Numbered from the stretch's first letter, positions 8,196 through 17,004 are shown. The stretch is 64,000 bases of DNA from CAIQJJ01 sp049325275 (GCA_049325275.1 JBMOLU010000008.1:1-64000), one strand, 5' to 3'. Numbers and translations are program-made. Notes: a model not told the origin generated them from the sequence alone.

Positions 8196-8842
8196 GTAAG
8201 CTTTTTTCCTGTTGTAGTGAAGCCTCCCAACGAGGCAGACAATCGATCTTCCCGGTCAAAAGAACGGAGATCCGACAACCACTGCGTGGCGTCTTCTGGC
8301 GCAATTTCCTTTGCCGCCATTTCCTCTACCGTTTTTTCGAGTCCAGCCAAAAGATTCAAAAATGGATAGTTGAGGAGGAGATTCCCGGGAGCGACCTGTA
8401 CGTTTAACAACCCAAAACGCTTGAACAGCCCAGGCAATTGCCTTCCCATCCAGCCATTGCGGACTTTCCGGTCACACATGTAATTGACAATTTTCCTCGT
8501 CAGCGCGCGATTGGGGTGATCGATCAACAAAGTTTCCCAGTCTAGTTCGCCTACCAGTATAACACCACTTGGCTTGGTGATCCGGATCATTTCTTGCAAA
8601 GCAATGGCCGGATTTTCCAGGTGGTGGAATACAGCAATCGCCCGCGCCGCATCGAAGGTATTGTCAGCCAGCATCGTCAACCGGTGCGCATCTCCAACGT
8701 ATAGCTCAACGGGGACACCAGCTTTGGCGACGCGTTTCTTGGCTTCATCGATGAGTTTCTCACTATAATCTGCGCCAACAACTTTGCCTTGCGGGCCAAC
8801 GATGCGAGAAAGACAGAGCATCCCGCTTTCAGTTTCAACATC
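8192..8842 (-). pseudogene. 5'-truncated class I SAM-dependent methyltransferase
   Basis: About 210 aa remain, reading from just after motif I: VVGADYS (motif II), YVGDAHRL, FDAARAIAVFHHLENP (motifs IV/V) and KPSGVILVGE. The first 40-60 residues of a normal methyltransferase, including the glycine-rich SAM loop, are missing. In the same frame, residues DVETESG just upstream look like a decayed remnant of the loop, and before them is the TGA that ends the toroid gene. A deletion apparently fused the remnant to that stop. An internal ATG at 8821 could start a shortened protein, but without motif I it should not bind SAM normally. Confidence 0.65.
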
Positions 8843-9832
8843 TCATAGGTCACTGCCCTTCGTTCTCACCCGGTTATGGATTCTGAGAACCAGGAAGGTC
8901 AACCAAGGGGAGGGATTCTTCTTATCGGCAAACGACCAAGCCTTCCAGGATTGGTACATCGAAGTAGCCGTATAACGCCCATCGGCGTCAGCCTGGGCCG
9001 CGAGGGTATCGAGCATGGCCTGCAAACGGGGATCGGCCCGGGCCGCAGGGAAACGGCTGAGCACATCGGCGACGTGTAAAATATTGTACCAGACGAAGGG
9101 ATATTTGAGCTTGCGATAATCGCTCCCTGCGCCAAAGAGGTAAGGCTTGGCATGGGATGGATCGGCCCAGTGCGCAAGCAACATCTCGATCCCGGCCCGG
9201 GCAGCCGGGCTATCGAGCAGCGCCGGGACCTGAGCCAGCGCCTTGAGCGCATATACGTTGGCAATCGGACAAGGGTCCGTTTTTCTCCCGGGGCCGCGGA
9301 ATCTCCCGAGAGTGGGGTCGCAAACACAGGGCCAACCGTTCTCCTGCGCCAGACTCGCCAGATGTGTGACGGCTTGCTGCACGTGCGCCTCGTCGCCAAG
9401 GCCAAAAGCCAGCAGGCCATACAACAACGTGGGCGCGTCGCACACGATCCACGTCCAACGATCCAGGCCATCACCGCCGAAAGCCTTGGGAATATTGACA
9501 ACGCTCTGAAAGGCGCCTTCGGACGAGCGGTGGGCCAGGACTTTCTCAAGAATGGCATCCATGCCGGGGTCACCGGCCCGCAAGCCAAAATCGGCCAGCG
9601 TGCTGATGGCATAGATGGGATAGCCGGCGTCGTTGTGGCGTTTAAACGGCTGCTCCCCCCACGTACGCGCAGCCGCCATCAGGCCATGCACACCGGGGTG
9701 CTGCAACATCTCTTGTCGAGCGCCCACTACTTCGGGATCGTTAGCGGGACGATCCAGCAAGTCCAACAAAGTACGATAACGTGTCCAGGGTTCTGGTGAA
9801 GCCTGGAGCCAGTCGAGCACATTCATGATCAA
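8843..9832 (-). CDS. Prenyltransferase/squalene-oxidase-repeat-like alpha/alpha-toroid protein (B)
   Basis: 329 aa, cytoplasmic. The sequence is built of repeated helix pairs with WTRYRTLLDLL, DAGYPIYAISTLADFGL, DGRYTATSMYQSW and similar segments. This resembles the terpenoid cyclase/prenyltransferase toroid superfamily, but the DxDD and QxxDxxW cyclase motifs are absent. A conserved GPGRKTDPCPIANVYALKAL segment may form the active or binding surface. It is the last intact gene of the five-gene minus-strand operon and is homologous in style and length to the preceding gene, suggesting an old duplication. No function can be assigned. Confidence 0.65.
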   Translation of the reverse strand: MIMNVLDWLQASPEPWTRYRTLLDLLDRPANDPEVVGARQEMLQHPGVHGLMAAARTWGEQPFKRHNDAGYPIYAISTLADFGLRAGDPGMDAILEKVLAHRSSEGAFQSVVNIPKAFGGDGLDRWTWIVCDAPTLLYGLLAFGLGDEAHVQQAVTHLASLAQENGWPCVCDPTLGRFRGPGRKTDPCPIANVYALKALAQVPALLDSPAARAGIEMLLAHWADPSHAKPYLFGAGSDYRKLKYPFVWYNILHVADVLSRFPAARADPRLQAMLDTLAAQADADGRYTATSMYQSWKAWSFADKKNPSPWLTFLVLRIHNRVRTKGSDL

Positions 9833-9877
9833 AAGCCTCCTACCTAAATTTAACTTCCGTTAAAACTCTTCTTCATC

Positions 9878-10876
9878 TCACTCACCGTTTGCCAGCACGC
9901 GCAGCGCCCGCAGGGTCACCCAGGGGTTGGCCTGCTTTTTGGGGCCAAAATCCACCCAGGTCTTGCCGCAGTAATCATATTCCAACAGCCAGCGGCCCTG
10001 GGCGTCCTGCTTTTGGCGCACGGCTTCGAGGGCGTTCGCCAGGCGCGGATCACGGCCGTATCCCAACAAGACCAGCGCTTCGACGATTTGCAGCAAGTCA
10101 GTGACGTAAAACAGTGGGAAACCAAACTTCCACCAGTTGCCGCTGGGTTTGGCCGCATAGGGCGATGGGTAGGCCGCCGTGGCGGGATCGACGCTGAAGA
10201 GAAAATCCACACCCTGCTGGATGGCGCGTTCGATCAAAGGTGTGCGGCGCGCTTTGGGCCAGCGGGCGAAGGCCAGCATGACCTTGGCCGCGCCCCAGGC
10301 GCAGGGCTGTTTGTCGTTGGCGCCGCAGGCAAAGTTCGGCCCACACTTACCTGCGTAGTAACGCAAGGGGGTCCCTTTCTCGCCCAGGGGGGCCACACCT
10401 TCGCCGGTAACGCTGCGCGCCATCCACTCGTAAGCAAGCTCGATGCGTGGGTCGGTGCAGCCGAGCGACACCAACGCTTCACACAGGTTGCCGTGCAGGC
10501 AGTCTGCCGTACCAGAGGGCGCCCTACTGGCCGAAAATTGGCCGTACTGCGTCAGGCCGACATCGAGGAGATAGCGGCAGGCGCAACCGATACGTTCGTC
10601 CAGGGCAATGTCGGCGCCCAACTGTGCGAGCAGGATCAACGACCAGACGGTGGAAGTATACTTGGGGTAGTATCCCGGCCCAGGCTGCGACCAGTAGCCA
10701 TCCGGGTGCATCTGTTCGAGCACCAGGGCGATAGGCCCGTGAAGGTGGGCCGCTTTTTGCGCAGCGATCCGTTCGGGATCGTCAGCGGGCAAACGCCGCA
10801 GATCGCGCAGTGCCAGGTAGCGCACACCCGGGTTGGCCGGGTCGAGCAACCAATCGGATAAGGTATTGTCAATCAT
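9878..10876 (-). CDS. Prenyltransferase/squalene-oxidase-repeat-like alpha/alpha-toroid protein (A)
   Basis: 332 aa. It resembles the downstream protein in length and repeat pattern: VRYLALRDLRRLPADDPE at the N-terminus, then HPDGYWSQPGPGYYPKYTSTVW, a Cys-rich centre (SGTADCLHGNLCEALV, KCGPNFACGANDKQPC) and QDAQGRWLLEYDYCGKTW near the end. The paired Cys/His residues could bind a metal, as in protein prenyltransferase beta subunits; this is inference. Its ATG overlaps the end of the DUF4332-like gene by 8 bp, so the genes are co-translated. The canonical cyclase DxDD motif is missing. Function is unknown. Confidence 0.65.
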   Translation of the reverse strand: MIDNTLSDWLLDPANPGVRYLALRDLRRLPADDPERIAAQKAAHLHGPIALVLEQMHPDGYWSQPGPGYYPKYTSTVWSLILLAQLGADIALDERIGCACRYLLDVGLTQYGQFSASRAPSGTADCLHGNLCEALVSLGCTDPRIELAYEWMARSVTGEGVAPLGEKGTPLRYYAGKCGPNFACGANDKQPCAWGAAKVMLAFARWPKARRTPLIERAIQQGVDFLFSVDPATAAYPSPYAAKPSGNWWKFGFPLFYVTDLLQIVEALVLLGYGRDPRLANALEAVRQKQDAQGRWLLEYDYCGKTWVDFGPKKQANPWVTLRALRVLANGE

Positions 10877-11555
10877 AGACGATCACACGAGGTACATCCT
10901 GAACGGTAAAGTTGATCCACAGGCGAATGTCTTCCAGGCCTAACCCGCCCTGGTAAATGCCGCGTTCGGCGTTGGTGCGGGTGATGTCGTGGTAGAGCCT
11001 ATCGGCATCGGCGGTAGCCACTTTTTCTACGCTGCCGTAACCGGCTTCGAGCAGCAAGCGGGCAAACTTCGGTCCGACCCACTTCATACGGGCCACATCC
11101 GTCAAGCGGGTCAGTTCGAGCAGCGCAGCGCATTCAATCCCGCTCCGCCCGGCAAGTTCTTGCCGGCTTTGAGGGGTCAACACGTGGGCGAAGAGCTGCC
11201 GGGTATTGCGAATGCCGAGCTGCGCCAACTTCTCGATCGCATCGAGTTCAACACCCGGAAAGTTCTTCAGATCGACCGGCTGCGGCTGGTAGCTGTTGAC
11301 CTCGCGGCGCAAAATCGTCAGGTAATCAGCCGGCAGCCCCGTCTGCCGGGCAAAGGCTGCAAGGGCCGGCTTCGTCTTGAGCGCATCTTGCAGCTGCTGA
11401 AGGTTCTCAATGCCGTGCTGCCGCAAAAGTGCGAAACGCTGATCGATATTTTCGCCCAAAATCTTCTGGCTGGGAAGCAAGCGGGCGCTTTGCAACACAT
11501 TTTTCAATTTTTCGAGCGTAAAAGCGCTCAAATCGAGGGTATAGGTGTCTTGCAT
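10869..11555 (-). CDS. DUF4332-like helix-hairpin-helix protein
   Basis: 228 aa, soluble. The middle (LKNFPGVELDAIEKLAQLGIRNTRQLF) and end (MKWVGPKFARLLLEAGYGSVEKVATADADRL, split by a linker) show the helix-hairpin-helix repeats found in DUF4332 proteins, a fold often used for non-specific DNA or protein binding. An AGGAGA site precedes the ATG. It overlaps the 3' end of the BtrH-like gene by 28 bp and the following toroid gene by 8 bp, so it is embedded in the operon. Its role there is unknown. Confidence 0.6.
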   Translation of the reverse strand: MQDTYTLDLSAFTLEKLKNVLQSARLLPSQKILGENIDQRFALLRQHGIENLQQLQDALKTKPALAAFARQTGLPADYLTILRREVNSYQPQPVDLKNFPGVELDAIEKLAQLGIRNTRQLFAHVLTPQSRQELAGRSGIECAALLELTRLTDVARMKWVGPKFARLLLEAGYGSVEKVATADADRLYHDITRTNAERGIYQGGLGLEDIRLWINFTVQDVPRVIVYD

Positions 11556-12583
11556 GGAGTCTCCTGCTCAAACGAAATTTTTTGCAACCGCTGCCAGGCA
11601 CCCTGCTCCTGTCCGGCGATCGCCTGTAGGGAATCGGCGCAGTCGCCCAGCGAAGCGACCGGGTGCGGCGCTTCGGAAACATCCTTCGCCCAGCCGGCAA
11701 ACGCCTCCCACGCATCGCCGATCTGCTTGAACTCGGCAGCGCTTTCGGCCAGGCGTTCATCGCCGGTGAGCTGCGCGGCAGCGCCCAGGAAGCGGCCGAA
11801 CATGTAGCGAAAGCACCCGCCGCCCGAGCCGCCCACCGGGCTGATGAAAATGTACGTATTGAATAATGCCCAACGGATTTCGTCAACGGTCATCTGCCCG
11901 GCCCAATGCGGAATGCGCTCGGCCGCCGTGCGGATACCCCGGACGCCCATATTACGGATCGGCGGTTCGAGCATCTGCGTTGCCTGCCCGGCGATCGCCA
12001 GGCGAATTTCTGCGGCCGTGGGCAGGCGAAAGCCGGCGAAATCGAAAGTCCACCAGGTATTTTTGGGCGGGAAGGGCTTGAAGGTCGAGCCGCGCGCTTT
12101 CTCCAGGTCTGGCATCGCAACCGGGTACACGCCGTCGCGTTCGGCGATCAACACCTGGCTGCTTTGCGCATCGTACCCACAAGCCACAACGGCGTGGCCG
12201 CCGAAATGATATTCTTCACCGCCGAAATCGAAGTAAGGCAGAAAACCCATGTCCACCTGGAGCATCACCGGTTGGGCGGCCTCCAGAAGTGCGAGCATGG
12301 ACTGGCGGGCTCTGCGGGTGCTGGACGTGCTGTGCGCCTCGATCCGCACACCGGTACGCTGCCCGGCGATCGCTTCCATGCTCGGGCGTGGAGAAGCGCG
12401 CCCACCCAAAAAGGGCGGTTGGCCTTTGGCGTGCCAATACATGAAACCCACCCCTTCCCCAAGCCCGAGCAGCAGGTCTTCGCTGACATCGCAGCCGTGA
12501 AAGGCATAAACGTGGCGCATCGAACCGGTAACGCAGTGGTGTGTGGGGAGCAACGAAAAGCCGGTGAAAGGTTCAAGAGTCAT
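11528..12583 (-). CDS. BtrH N-terminal domain/DUF4872-type protein
   Basis: 351 aa. The N-terminus (HHCVTGSMRHVYAFHG) and the segment FGGHAVVACGYD match the BtrH_N domain, a papain/C39-like fold with candidate catalytic residues C17, H130 and D138. The C-terminal half fits the partner DUF4872 region. BtrH itself transfers an acyl side chain from a carrier protein during butirosin synthesis; no carrier protein or aminoglycoside genes are near, so a different acyl transfer or hydrolysis is likely. The open frame runs 126 codons further upstream as arginine-rich non-protein sequence. The start chosen has AAGGATGG and an ATGA overlap with the preceding gene. Confidence 0.72.
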   Translation of the reverse strand: MTLEPFTGFSLLPTHHCVTGSMRHVYAFHGCDVSEDLLLGLGEGVGFMYWHAKGQPPFLGGRASPRPSMEAIAGQRTGVRIEAHSTSSTRRARQSMLALLEAAQPVMLQVDMGFLPYFDFGGEEYHFGGHAVVACGYDAQSSQVLIAERDGVYPVAMPDLEKARGSTFKPFPPKNTWWTFDFAGFRLPTAAEIRLAIAGQATQMLEPPIRNMGVRGIRTAAERIPHWAGQMTVDEIRWALFNTYIFISPVGGSGGGCFRYMFGRFLGAAAQLTGDERLAESAAEFKQIGDAWEAFAGWAKDVSEAPHPVASLGDCADSLQAIAGQEQGAWQRLQKISFEQETPCKTPIPSI

Positions 12584-13221
12584 GACAATTCCATCCTTTG
12601 TTTTGCCTGCTTGAGCACGCGCTTCAAGCGGGCCAGTTGTGCAGGCGTGGCGTTGCCGAGACGGGCTTCGAGCACGGCAACGAATTCGGCGGCGTTCGCC
12701 GCATCGACGGCAAGCAGCACTTTTTCGGCGTGCTGCGGGACTTCTTTGGGACGGCAGGTGCGCAGGTGCTCGAGCAAGAAAGGAAAAACGGCGCGGTTGC
12801 AGCCGGGATCGGCAGCTGCGATGCGGGCCAGCGCAAGCACACCGGCATCGACGGCGATCACCGAGCCTTTGCCCATCGCGTTCTGGATTTCGCCTACGTG
12901 CGGGTAAAGCTCGCCGGCGCAAAGCGCCGCCACGGTGGATAGTGCGATCATGCCGCCCCACACCAGGCGATTATTCTTGCTGCGCAGCAGTTTGAGAAAA
13001 TCGCCCGCATAAGGCGCGATCAGTGCGGGGTTGCGATAGCCGATTTCATACAACACTTTGATACAATCATTGGCAACGGCGGGGTTTTTCTCCCACAGGT
13101 TTGCCGCCAACTCCTGAATGGCCGCCGGATCGGGTGAAACGGCCAGCCGCCCGGCAAGTTCCTGATTCGGAACCTCGCTATTCGTTTTTTGAGCACATGC
13201 AAGCTGTTCGAGAATGGACAT
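12580..13221 (-). CDS. HEAT/ARM-repeat-like alpha-helical protein
   Basis: 213 aa. It is composed of amphipathic helix pairs (AIQELAANLWEKNPAVANDCI, GMIALSTVAALCAGELYPHV, VLALARIAAADPG) typical of HEAT or armadillo repeats, so it is probably a protein-interaction scaffold. There is no signal peptide. The start has GGAGAG 6 nt upstream; the frame extends 55 codons further but would run into the divergent GNAT gene. It is the first gene of the operon leading to the BtrH-like, DUF4332-like and toroid genes. The promoter must lie in, or overlap, the 39 bp between it and the GNAT start. Confidence 0.6.
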   Translation of the reverse strand: MSILEQLACAQKTNSEVPNQELAGRLAVSPDPAAIQELAANLWEKNPAVANDCIKVLYEIGYRNPALIAPYAGDFLKLLRSKNNRLVWGGMIALSTVAALCAGELYPHVGEIQNAMGKGSVIAVDAGVLALARIAAADPGCNRAVFPFLLEHLRTCRPKEVPQHAEKVLLAVDAANAAEFVAVLEARLGNATPAQLARLKRVLKQAKQRMELS

Positions 13222-13260
13222 CGCTCTCTCTCCAAAAAGAAACTGAAAGGCAGAACACTT

Positions 13261-13857
13261 ATGACGACAATCATCCGCCTCGCCCGCCAAGACGATGCCA
13301 CGCAAGTCCTGGGCATCTACGCACCCATCGTCGAGAAGCTGGCTACGTCTTTCGAACTCGAACCGCCGGACGCCGCAGAAATGCAACAGCGAATTGGCGA
13401 AACCCTGGTGCAGTGGCCCTGGCTGGTGTGTGAAAGGGCCGGCGCTGTTTTAGGGTACGCCTACGCCAGCCAACACCGTGCCCGGCCGGCTTACCGGTGG
13501 TCTGTGGACGTGTCGGTGTACATCCATGCAGACGCCAGGCGCATGGGGCTGGGTCGCGCCCTGTACACCTCGCTGTTCGAGATTCTCTCCCTGCAAGGCT
13601 ACTTCAACGCCTACGCCGGGATCGCCCTGCCCAACCCTGGCAGCGTCGGGCTGCACGAGGCGCTTGGCTTCAAAGCGGTGGGCGTCTATCATCAGGTGGG
13701 GTACAAACTGGGCGCCTGGCACGACGTAGGCTGGTGGCAACTGGCGCTGCAACCAAAAGCCCCGGCCCCCGAGGCCCCTAAAGGACTGGCGGACGTGCAA
13801 CAAGCCGGAGGCTGGAAAGCTGCATTCGCTGCCGGGGAAGCGCTTCTCAAGGCTTAG
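13261..13857 (+). CDS. GNAT family N-acetyltransferase (phosphinothricin acetyltransferase-like)
   Basis: 198 aa. The GNAT fold is clear: IIRLARQDDATQVLGIYAPIV at the start, WPWLVCERAGAVLGYAY, VDVSVYIHADARRMGLGRAL (the acetyl-CoA binding A motif, R-x-x-G-x-G/A type) and NPGSVGLHEALGFKAVGVYHQVGYK (B motif). This is the arrangement of the Bar/Pat group that acetylates phosphinothricin, methionine sulfoximine and similar amino-acid analogues. A 30-residue Ala-rich tail extends beyond the usual end. A longer frame starts upstream inside the divergent gene and is rejected. The substrate is inferred only at group level. Confidence 0.88.
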   Translation: MTTIIRLARQDDATQVLGIYAPIVEKLATSFELEPPDAAEMQQRIGETLVQWPWLVCERAGAVLGYAYASQHRARPAYRWSVDVSVYIHADARRMGLGRALYTSLFEILSLQGYFNAYAGIALPNPGSVGLHEALGFKAVGVYHQVGYKLGAWHDVGWWQLALQPKAPAPEAPKGLADVQQAGGWKAAFAAGEALLKA

Positions 13858-14122
13858 CGGCCTGACATACGTTCTTGCAGAACCGCACGGTGCACAAGTG
13901 CGCAATCAAAAGCGAGGCCAGGGCCAACCCTGTTTAGATAGGGCACAACGCACTTGTCCACAGGCCAAAAACCACTTGGAAATGCCGAAGTGCGTTGCGC
14001 CTTGATCCGTTACCGAAACAGTATTGGGGCTAGAGCCCTTCCGCTTGATGCGGGTTCGAATGGAAAAGTACGGCCGGCGGGATTTCCGATCCGATCAAAT
14101 GCGAGCGGGAAGCCGCACCGGA
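13858..14122. repeat. Intergenic region with large imperfect inverted repeats
   Basis: ACAAGTGCG (13894-13902) pairs with CGCACTTGT (13949-13957). GCACAACGCACTT (13943-13955) pairs with AAGTGCGTTGCGC (13988-14000) with one mismatch. The arms resemble those of the element upstream of modA at 31541-31641. No gene is visible. Confidence 0.5.
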
Positions 14123-14626
14123 TCAGGCCGCTGCACTTTTCAGCGCCTTGCGCATTTCTGCACGCGCCCAGTGGTAGTGGCTGCCGGTGTTGGAGGCAAG
14201 ATAGGCGATCAGGGCATTTTTGTTCATCCAGGGATACAGGCCCGGCGTAACCAGGGTTTCCTCGGAAAGCGATTCGATCAGCGCCAGGGTTCGGGTGTGC
14301 GAATCCCAGAAGGCGTGGACGATTTCGTCCAGCGGCCGGTGACGATAGCGTTCGTAGATCGCCTGGTTGAGGGCAGGCAACTGATTCCACTTGTATCCTT
14401 CGGCAGGTACGGCGGGTGTTTCACCGCGCAAACCGGCTTCGTACCAGCGAAAGAACATCTGCTGCCATTCGTACAGGTGGGCCAGGACATCTTTGACCGA
14501 CCATTCGCCGGATTCACCGGCTTGCTCCATTTGGACCGGATTCAGGTCCGATAGAAGCTGCTGTAGGGCTTGCGCTTCTTTTTGCGCTTCGGCGATCAGC
14601 TGGGATTTGGTGTGCGGACGAGGCAT
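14123..14626 (-). CDS. ClbS/DfsB (DinB-like) four-helix bundle protein
   Basis: 167 aa. MPRPHTKSQLIAEAQKEAQAL, GEWSVKDVLAHLYEWQQMF and TGSHYHWARAEMRK match the ClbS/DfsB family, a branch of the DinB/YfiT four-helix bundle group. Family members include ClbS, which opens the cyclopropane ring of colibactin, but most members are uncharacterised. The metal-binding His triad of classic DinB proteins is only partly visible (H51, and the His residues near the C-terminus). It lies 13 bp downstream of the SAP-domain gene and is probably co-transcribed with it. The family call is firm; the function is open. Confidence 0.8.
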   Translation of the reverse strand: MPRPHTKSQLIAEAQKEAQALQQLLSDLNPVQMEQAGESGEWSVKDVLAHLYEWQQMFFRWYEAGLRGETPAVPAEGYKWNQLPALNQAIYERYRHRPLDEIVHAFWDSHTRTLALIESLSEETLVTPGLYPWMNKNALIAYLASNTGSHYHWARAEMRKALKSAAA

Positions 14627-14639
14627 GGGTACTCCTGAG

Positions 14640-15161
14640 TCATTGTGTTTTTAATTTCCACGCCCGGATGGCTTCTTGCAAGCTGGCCCCGGGGTGGGTT
14701 TTGAAATAGTCACGAATATGCCGGTTGTATTCAAACTGCGGGGCGATCTCACGCTCGACAGGTGGCTGCTCCTGAGCCGACTGCCAGCACAAGATGACTT
14801 CTTCCAACGTTTTACCGCAGCCGTGGTGGATCAGATCGCGCATCGTAGCGTCGAAGTGAAAGCGCGGGCCGATCTCCTGCTCGAAAAAGGCGCGCAGCGC
14901 TTGCGAACAACGCCAACCGGCGCCGACCTGCATGCTGCGAGTGAAGTGCGTGGGCATGGCGCCCGCCTGCGCCCTGGGGGATACTTCGGCAGACGGCTTC
15001 TCACCGGCAAGAAAGCCGGCGATGCGCTCAGCCAAAGCCTGCTTGGCGCCGCCGCTAGGTAAGTGATTCTGGCGGCAGAAGGCGATCAACTCCGCTTTGA
15101 GCCAATAGCAGCGGGCGAACTCGGCAGGATCGAGCTGGTTGGTAAGGGATGGCCTGGGCAT
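14640..15161 (-). CDS. SAP-domain protein of the DUF6434 type
   Basis: 173 aa. Residues 20-52 (YWLKAELIAFCRQNHLPSG, then KQALAERIAGFL) form a SAP motif, a short helix-extension-helix that binds nucleic acids. The C-terminal half (THFTRSMQVGAGWRCSQALR, then FFEQEIGPRFHFDATMRDLI and ending QEAIRAWK) matches the DUF6434 region found with it in many bacteria. The two domains are joined by a flexible Ala/Pro-rich linker. It sits directly upstream of the ClbS-like gene. Function is unknown. Confidence 0.75.
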   Translation of the reverse strand: MPRPSLTNQLDPAEFARCYWLKAELIAFCRQNHLPSGGAKQALAERIAGFLAGEKPSAEVSPRAQAGAMPTHFTRSMQVGAGWRCSQALRAFFEQEIGPRFHFDATMRDLIHHGCGKTLEEVILCWQSAQEQPPVEREIAPQFEYNRHIRDYFKTHPGASLQEAIRAWKLKTQ

Positions 15162-15189
15162 GAGTTAGCAAGGAAAGCAGGGCCAAAAA

Positions 15190-16257
15190 TCACTTTACAC
15201 CCAGGAATGCGGCAACAACTTCGGCAAACTTCTCCGGTTGTTGCTCGAACGAGAAGTGGCCGGTGTCTTCGATGACGACGAATTGGGCATTGGGAAAGAG
15301 ATCGGCATACTGGCGGCTGGCCGCTTCGGATTGCAGGTCTTCTTCGCCATGAATCACCAACACGGGTGCGGTGACCGCTTCGAGCGCAGGGCGGTAGTCG
15401 TGGCGCTGCCCCATGCTGACGTACATACCCCACGACATCCAGCCCCCGGGTTCGCCGCGCGCAACCAGTTCTCCCGGCTCGATACCGGCAACGGGCAGAT
15501 AGTACTCACCGAAGCGGGCGTTCATCACCACCAGGTCGGCCTCCGAACGGGAGAAGAGCGCATTGAAATCGAAATACTCGGCCATAAAGGCATCGTACGC
15601 GGCCAGTTGATCCTGCGGCAAACCGGTACGCACCGCATCGAAGAGATCGGCTTCTTCCTGCGGCATGACCAGGGTGGTTGCCGGCGAGACCAGGATCAGC
15701 GCTTCGATGCGTTCGGGAAACTCGGCCGCGTAAAGCGATGCCAGGAATCCACCCCACGAGTGGCCAATCAGGATCAGTTTCTCATCACCCAGGATCTGGC
15801 GGATGCGTTCGATGTCCGCAAGCTGCGCCCCCAGGCCGAGCGCCTGGTCGAGATGCTTCATGTTTTCGTAAGTGTTTGGTGACTCGAAGCGATCCACCGG
15901 ACGGGTCGACTTGCCGGAACCGCGCTGGTCATAATATTGGAAACGGTATGCGCCGGCCAGCGGCGCCAGCCCGACCAGCGGCTGGCGAAAGGGCACACCC
16001 GGCCCACCGTGGACAATCAGCACGTTACGGCCTTCGCCGTGCGCGAAATGGTACAGCCGGACGTCGGATTCTACCTGCCAGTAGTCCGCGTCCCCCGTCT
16101 GGGCTGGCGGAGTGAGAGGATAACGGATGTTTTTCCCTTCACGTACCATCCCCGGCCGGTACATGGGCTGGCCCATCAAATACCAAAAGCCTGTGGCCAC
16201 GATGCCTACCAACACGATAGTTGTAACGATGACGGTTAAAGCGAACTTCTTTTTCAT
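15190..16257 (-). CDS. Alpha/beta hydrolase, prolyl iminopeptidase-like (S33), membrane-anchored
   Basis: 355 aa. An N-terminal hydrophobic segment (residues 5-28) is a signal anchor. The hydrolase core has VLIVHGGPG (oxyanion loop), YYDQRGSGKS, GHSWGG with the nucleophilic Ser, VIHGEEDLQ with the catalytic Asp and DTGHFS with the catalytic His. The HGGPG and DQRGSGKS motifs are those of proline iminopeptidases (family S33), which release N-terminal proline from peptides. The membrane anchor suggests action at the cell surface. An AGGAG lies about 11 nt before the ATG. Confidence 0.85.
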   Translation of the reverse strand: MKKKFALTVIVTTIVLVGIVATGFWYLMGQPMYRPGMVREGKNIRYPLTPPAQTGDADYWQVESDVRLYHFAHGEGRNVLIVHGGPGVPFRQPLVGLAPLAGAYRFQYYDQRGSGKSTRPVDRFESPNTYENMKHLDQALGLGAQLADIERIRQILGDEKLILIGHSWGGFLASLYAAEFPERIEALILVSPATTLVMPQEEADLFDAVRTGLPQDQLAAYDAFMAEYFDFNALFSRSEADLVVMNARFGEYYLPVAGIEPGELVARGEPGGWMSWGMYVSMGQRHDYRPALEAVTAPVLVIHGEEDLQSEAASRQYADLFPNAQFVVIEDTGHFSFEQQPEKFAEVVAAFLGVK

Positions 16258-16348
16258 ATTTCAAGATGCTCCTGTGTCTCATGATACGTATTGCCCAATA
16301 TATCCTAACGGGCCTCACCCTGCTCTTGATTTGCGCACTTGTGCACCG

Positions 16349-16386
16349 TGCTTTTTCTGCACAACGCGTATGGGTTAGGCACTAAA
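16349..16386. repeat. Short dispersed repeat (copy 1)
   Basis: A segment ending in the core GCGTATGGGTTAGGCACT recurs at 26518-26559 with about 80% identity, including the preceding T-run and TGCACAA. This copy straddles the end of the GyrI-like gene. Confidence 0.45.
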
Positions 16387-16987
16387 GACGCTGCGGGTTC
16401 TTCGTTACCGTAAAACGCATGATCGCCTTCAAATTTTCCGGCTTCGTCTTACGGATGTCATTCAGATAGATATCGTGAGCGCTGCGTACAGGGATGCAGT
16501 AGCCTTGTTGTTCTGCATGGGCTGCCATGCGCTCCATGGCTGCATCCATGCCCTCGTAAGGCCCAACGTGCAGGAACTGCACACACATTCCTTCCATGAA
16601 AGTTTCGAAACGTATCTGATCGAGCAAGGCAGCATCCACCTTGGACTGCACCTTCTGGCGAGCCTCGGCTACCCAATCAAGCGTCACCATTTCCGGCTGC
16701 ATCAGCATCATCGTCCAGGCAAATTCTTTCTTTTCCCGGTCGACGCGCCAGCGTACTTCCATCGGCATGACATGAAAGTCGACATCGCAGGCCAGGCGGA
16801 TCAGCCATTTGAGCGTATAGGCCAGGGGGAAGAGCACGCCGGCTGCCTGCGAGAAACCCTTGCCGTCCGGTTTCCCCCGGCCGTCCAACATCAGGAAGTT
16901 CATCGGTGGCACATCGATCAGCCCAGGCGCTTTACCGGAAGGGTGATAGAGGTGCTTGAGGGTTTTGCGGTGATCGATCTTAAGCAT
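16382..16987 (-). CDS. GyrI-like small-molecule-binding domain protein
   Basis: 201 aa. The whole protein is a GyrI-like (SHS2-module) domain without a DNA-binding part: MNFLMLDGRGKPDG, FPLAYTLKWLI, MPMEVRWRV, FEGMCVQFLHVGPYEGMDA-like strands and SAHDIYLNDIRKTKPENLK. Stand-alone members bind or hydrolyse small toxic compounds. It lies 17 bp downstream of the WYL regulator, so the pair probably forms an operon in which the regulator controls this protein. The short repeat at 16349-16386 touches its stop codon. Confidence 0.85.
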   Translation of the reverse strand: MLKIDHRKTLKHLYHPSGKAPGLIDVPPMNFLMLDGRGKPDGKGFSQAAGVLFPLAYTLKWLIRLACDVDFHVMPMEVRWRVDREKKEFAWTMMLMQPEMVTLDWVAEARQKVQSKVDAALLDQIRFETFMEGMCVQFLHVGPYEGMDAAMERMAAHAEQQGYCIPVRSAHDIYLNDIRKTKPENLKAIMRFTVTKNPQRL

Positions 16988-17004
16988 TTTTACTCCTCAA
17001 TCGT

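Noticed and set aside
14040..14080. GGTTCGAAT, resembling a tRNA T-loop
   Set aside because: No acceptor stem, anticodon arm or CCA context can be folded around it.
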